Below are positions 6,720 through 10,122 of a stretch of 10,122 bases of DNA, in pieces. Location: positions 1 to 10,122 of the forward strand of contig JAVBYP010000065.1 of the NCBI GenBank assembly GCA_030823965.1. The letters run 5' to 3'. Under the pieces are notes generated by a model. It was not told the origin of the DNA. It saw only the letters and a program-made list of their open reading frames with translations, and did no database searches. The position numbers and the translations under genes were made by a program. Source of the DNA: Sideroxydans sp. GTDB lineage: Bacteria > Pseudomonadota > Gammaproteobacteria > Burkholderiales > Gallionellaceae. Each line of letters begins with the position of its first letter. Within the stretch, counting starts at the first letter, position 1.

Positions 6720-9409
6720 CGCTGCACCGACTCGTTACGGCGGAACAGCATGCGGATCGCCAGCTTCTCCAGTTCGATCGCGACGAACAGCAACACGCCG
6801 AAGCCTGCGATCAATCCCCAGGCCGCCGCATCCAACGCGACCACGCCGAACAATGCCTGCATGAATGGCACATAGGTGAAGGCGAGCTGGATGACCACCA
6901 GCACGCCGATGCTGAGCAAGACGTAGGGATTGCCGGTGAAGTCCTGCCAAGTACGTACCGGAGCAAGCAGGTAGCGGCAGTTGAACAGATACACGATCTC
7001 GCCTATCACCAGTGCATTGACTGCCACTGTGCGTGCCATTTCCAGACTAGTCCCGCGCGCGAGCTCCCACAGGAATAGCGCGACGACTCCCAGCGCCAGC
7101 AGTACAGAGACGAAGCTGATGCGCCAGATCATGAAGCCGGACAGGATGGGTTCGGAGGCCACACGCGGCGCGCGTTGCATCACGTCCGGCTCGGCTTTTT
7201 CAAACGACAGTGACAGCGCGAGAGTGACCGCAGTCACCATGTTCACCCACAGGATCTGCACGGGTGTCAGCGGTAGCGCCATGCCGAACACGATCGCGAT
7301 GACCACGATGCCCGCCTCGCCGCCGTTGGTCGGCATGATGAACACGATGGCCTTCTTGATGTTGTCGTAGATGGTGCGGCCTTCCTGCACCGCGTGTGCG
7401 ATGGTGGCGAAGTTGTCGTCGGCCAGCACCATCTCCGCTGCTTCCTTGGCGACCTCGGTACCTTTTCTGCCCATCGCTACGCCGATGTCGGCGCGCTTCA
7501 GTGCGGGGGCATCGTTCACGCCGTCGCCGGTCATGGCGACGATCTCACCGTTGGCCTGCATGGCAGTCACCAGACGCAACTTGTGTTCGGGGCTGGAGCG
7601 CGCGAACACATCCACATCGCGTACGGCTTGGCGCAGGGCTTCATCGTCCATCGCATCAAGCTCGATACCGGTCAATGCCAGACCGTTGCCGATACCGAGT
7701 TGGGCCGCGATGGCGCGCGCAGTGTCGGCATGGTCGCCGGTGATCATCTTGACGCGGATACCAGCAGTGACGCAGTCGCGCACGGCGGCTACAGCTTCCT
7801 CGCGCGGCGGGTCACTGATGCCGACCATGCCCAACAAAGTGAATCCCCCTTCCACATCAGCGAACCGCAATTCACGCTGGCCAACTTCTACAGATTTCAT
7901 CGCCAAGGCCAGCACGCGCTGTCCGCGTGCGCCGGTCTCGGCCATCTGTGTATGCCAGTAGGGCAGGTCCAGTGTCGCATCCTCACCCGAGCCGCGTTGT
8001 TGGTTGCACATCGCCAGCACTTGTTCTACCGCACCCTTCACGTAAACGAAGGCGTGGCCGCTGTGGTCGTGGTGCAGGGTGGCCATGAAGCGGTGTTCCG
8101 ATTCGAACGGGATGTGGTCGGTGCGCGGCAGTTCTTTATGTTCGAATGCAGCATCCAGCCCAGCTTTCAATGCCAGAGGGATGAGTGCACCCTCGGTCGG
8201 ATCGCCCGCGATGTGCCAGTGCCCTTCGCCTTCGTTCAATGCGGCATCGTTGCAGAGTAGACCCGCACGAAATAGATCCAGCGTATCGGGATGTTCGGTG
8301 ATATCGGTCTCTTTGCCATCAATAGCGAAACCACCATGCGGCGCATAACCGCTGCCGCTCACTTCAAATATGCTTGAGGCCGTGATCACCCGCTGCACGG
8401 TCATTTCGTTTTTGGTCAGTGTGCCGGTCTTGTCACTACAGATGGTGGTCACCGCACCCAACGATTCCACAGCGGGCAAACGCCTTACGATCGCTCTGCG
8501 TTTTGCCATGCGCTGCACGCCGAGCGCCAGCGTGATGGTCAGTACGGCGGGGAGACCTTCAGGGATCGCCGCCACAGCCATGCTTACTGCGGCGAGGAAC
8601 ATGTCGCCGAGCGCGAAGTGGTGCACCAGCCATCCGAACAGGAAAGTGACGGCTGCCAGTGCCAAGATAGCGATGGTCAGCCAGCGTCCGAACACTTCCA
8701 TCTGCCGCAGCAGTGGTGTGGTGATGGTTTTGACTTCTTGCAGCATCGCGCTGATGCGCCCGATCTCGGTATGGTCGGCGGTCGCCACCACCACGCCGCT
8801 GCCTTGGCCATACACCACTAGCGTGCTGGAATAGGCCATGCAATAACGGTCACCCAGCACGGCCTGCGCATCTACTGCGGCGATGTTCTTCTCTACCGCA
8901 GTCGATTCTCCGGTCAGCGCGGCCTCCTCGATGCGCAGATTCTTGGTGTTCAACAAGCGCAGGTCTGCAGGTACCTTGTCGCCGGAAGCGAGCAGCACGA
9001 TATCGCCCGGCACTAGCGTCTCTGCTGCAACGACCTCACGCTTGCCCTCGCGCAACACCGTGGCCTCGGGCGATAACATGCGACGGATGGCCTCCATCGC
9101 CTGTTCTGCTTTGCCCTCTTGGATGAAACCGATGATGGAATTGATCACCACCACGCCGACGATCACCGCCGTATCCACCCAGTGTGCGAGCAGGGCGGTG
9201 ACCGCCGCTGCCGCCAGTAGCACATAGATCAGCACGTTGTGGAATTGCAGCAGGAAGCGCATGAGCGCACCGCGCTTAGCGGGTGGGGTCAGGCGGTTGG
9301 GGCCATGTTCGGAGAGTCGTTTCAGTGCTTCGGCTTGTGTGAGACCTTGTGCGCCGGAAGCCAGCGCGAGTAGCACTGCGTCAGCTTGTTGGTGGTGAGC
9401 GTCACTCAT
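6716..9409 (-). CDS. P2-type cation-transporting ATPase (Ca2+/Na+-ATPase-like, CtpF-like group)
   Basis: An 897-residue P-type ATPase with every catalytic landmark: a cation-ATPase N-terminal domain (~10-75), TGES at 166-169 (actuator), PEGLPA at 283-288 in helix 4, DKTGTLT with phospho-acceptor D326, KGA at 458-460 (nucleotide binding), DPPR at 533-536, TGD at 557-559 and GDGVNDAP at 628-635. Ten membrane helices fit. The profile is P2 (SERCA/PMCA-like). Helix 4 glutamate, N695 and E698 (helix 5), N723 and T726 (helix 6) and E804 (helix 8) are present, but the SERCA Asp800 position is alanine (A727), so Ca2+ specificity cannot be assumed. I prefer the ATG at 9407-9409, since GGGAC lies at proper distance; the GTG at 9413-9415 directly abuts GGGAC. 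The start overlaps the nhaA stop by eight bases. Likely exports a cation from the cytoplasm. Confidence 0.93.
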   Translation of the reverse strand: MSDAHHQQADAVLLALASGAQGLTQAEALKRLSEHGPNRLTPPAKRGALMRFLLQFHNVLIYVLLAAAAVTALLAHWVDTAVIVGVVVINSIIGFIQEGKAEQAMEAIRRMLSPEATVLREGKREVVAAETLVPGDIVLLASGDKVPADLRLLNTKNLRIEEAALTGESTAVEKNIAAVDAQAVLGDRYCMAYSSTLVVYGQGSGVVVATADHTEIGRISAMLQEVKTITTPLLRQMEVFGRWLTIAILALAAVTFLFGWLVHHFALGDMFLAAVSMAVAAIPEGLPAVLTITLALGVQRMAKRRAIVRRLPAVESLGAVTTICSDKTGTLTKNEMTVQRVITASSIFEVSGSGYAPHGGFAIDGKETDITEHPDTLDLFRAGLLCNDAALNEGEGHWHIAGDPTEGALIPLALKAGLDAAFEHKELPRTDHIPFESEHRFMATLHHDHSGHAFVYVKGAVEQVLAMCNQQRGSGEDATLDLPYWHTQMAETGARGQRVLALAMKSVEVGQRELRFADVEGGFTLLGMVGISDPPREEAVAAVRDCVTAGIRVKMITGDHADTARAIAAQLGIGNGLALTGIELDAMDDEALRQAVRDVDVFARSSPEHKLRLVTAMQANGEIVAMTGDGVNDAPALKRADIGVAMGRKGTEVAKEAAEMVLADDNFATIAHAVQEGRTIYDNIKKAIVFIMPTNGGEAGIVVIAIVFGMALPLTPVQILWVNMVTAVTLALSLSFEKAEPDVMQRAPRVASEPILSGFMIWRISFVSVLLALGVVALFLWELARGTSLEMARTVAVNALVIGEIVYLFNCRYLLAPVRTWQDFTGNPYVLLSIGVLVVIQLAFTYVPFMQALFGVVALDAAAWGLIAGFGVLLFVAIELEKLAIRMLFRRNESVQR

Positions 9410-10122
9410 GATCACGTCCCAGCCACCGCAGCCATGCGAAGCCCAGCAAACCCGCCAGCAAAGAAGCAGCGAGTACGCCAGTCTTGGCCATCAGTAGATA
9501 TTCTTCCTTCCCCGCAAAGGCGAGTTCAGCGATGAATATGGACATGGTGAAGCCGATGCCTCCCAGCACCGATACGGCAGCGATCTGGCTGAAGCGTGTG
9601 CCGCTGGGTAGCTGACCCACGCCCAGCTTGAGTGCGATCCAACAGGCGCCGGTGATGCCGATGAACTTGCCGAGCAGCAAGCCGAGCAGCACACCTAGGA
9701 ATACGGGATGGCTCAGTGTCGTATCAAGGGTACCCAATTGCAGCGGGATACCGGCATTGAACAAAGCGAAGATCGGGATCACGATGAAGGCTACCGGTAG
9801 GTGCCATCCATGTTCCAATCTTTGCATCGGGGTCTGCACATCTTGTAAGCCGTTGCCCATGGTTTGCACCACCGAATAGAGTCGCTCGTTGGTGAGGATG
9901 TTGGCATCTTTCTGCAAGCTCTCATCGTATTGTCCGAGCAGAACTTTCATGCGAGTACTGAACTGGCGCGGGTCATATCGCGGGCGGGCAGGTACGGTAA
10001 AAGCGCCGAGCACACCTGCCAGCGTCGAATGCACACCCGATTGCAAAAGCGCGTACCAAAGCAGAACGGCGATACAGAAATAGGGCAACACTTTGCGTAC
10101 ACCAGCGAAGTTCAAGCCGGCC
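9402..10122 (-). CDS. nhaA: NhaA-type Na+/H+ antiporter (5' end missing)
   Basis: The frame is open to the right edge, giving the last 239 residues; family members have about 380-450, so the N-terminal half, including the essential aspartate pair of helix 5 (D163/D164 in E. coli), is outside. Visible hallmarks are PYFCIAVLLWYALLQSGVHS (helix 7 region, residues 13-32 of the fragment), LRLEH-like PMQRLEHGWHLPVAF (98-112), LLGKFIGI (149-156) with the lysine matching E. coli K300, and LGGIGFTMSIFIAELAF (186-202). Helices 7 and 8 are joined by a ~55-residue hydrophilic loop (~44-99), longer than in E. coli. The protein exchanges cytoplasmic Na+ (or Li+) for external H+ and helps control pH and sodium. 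It is the first visible gene of the minus-strand operon; the promoter is beyond the window. Confidence 0.93.
   Translation of the reverse strand, partial: AGLNFAGVRKVLPYFCIAVLLWYALLQSGVHSTLAGVLGAFTVPARPRYDPRQFSTRMKVLLGQYDESLQKDANILTNERLYSVVQTMGNGLQDVQTPMQRLEHGWHLPVAFIVIPIFALFNAGIPLQLGTLDTTLSHPVFLGVLLGLLLGKFIGITGACWIALKLGVGQLPSGTRFSQIAAVSVLGGIGFTMSIFIAELAFAGKEEYLLMAKTGVLAASLLAGLLGFAWLRWLGRDHE

Noticed and set aside
7394..8260. Plus-strand open frame (288 codons) opposite the P-type ATPase
   Set aside because: It overlaps the phosphorylation and nucleotide domains of an intact ATPase, and no recognisable domain is seen.
9410..9415. GTG at 9415 as the start of the P-type ATPase
   Set aside because: The only good Shine-Dalgarno-like sequence, GGGAC, would directly abut the GTG. 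It is properly spaced for the ATG at 9409.

Overview
The window looks like chromosomal DNA of a Gram-negative proteobacterium, most likely a betaproteobacterium. This rests on the protein families, the moderately high G+C and the tight operon style; no rRNA or other taxonomic marker is present, so it is an inference. There are no mobile elements, tRNAs, rRNAs or CRISPR arrays. Gene density is very high and the dominant theme is ion and solute transport across the inner membrane.

Left half, plus strand (1-4552). The window opens inside a gene for a CBS/DUF294 nucleotidyltransferase-like signalling protein. It is coupled by a 4-base GTGA overlap to a DnaQ-like 3'-5' exonuclease. After a 99-base leader with its own small hairpin come the two subunits of a sodium:solute symporter of the VC_2705 type: a DUF4212 small subunit and a 602-residue SSS-family permease. 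A strong intrinsic terminator (4011-4041) closes that pair. About ten bases after its U-tract begins a small three-helix membrane protein of unknown function. Its stop overlaps the start of a short reading frame that appears to be broken by a one-base frameshift (4395-4552).

Right half, minus strand (4570-10122). Four genes read leftwards and overlap by 8, 4 and 4 bases: nhaA (its 5' end lies beyond the right edge), a P2-type cation-transporting ATPase, a Na+/phosphate cotransporter-like protein with a PhoU-like tail, and a small DUF2062 membrane protein. The overlaps imply one polycistronic message with coupled translation; its promoter is outside the window. The two halves converge near 4553-4569 with no convincing terminator between them.

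Functionally, the left cluster probably takes up a small organic acid such as acetate with Na+ (known for relatives, inferred here). The right operon combines H+-driven Na+ export, ATP-driven cation export and Na+-linked phosphate handling. The points most worth a second look are the four-gene operon as a unit, the missing cation-site aspartate in the ATPase, the EF-hand-like loop in the symporter, the gene placed directly behind a terminator, and the frameshifted small ORF.
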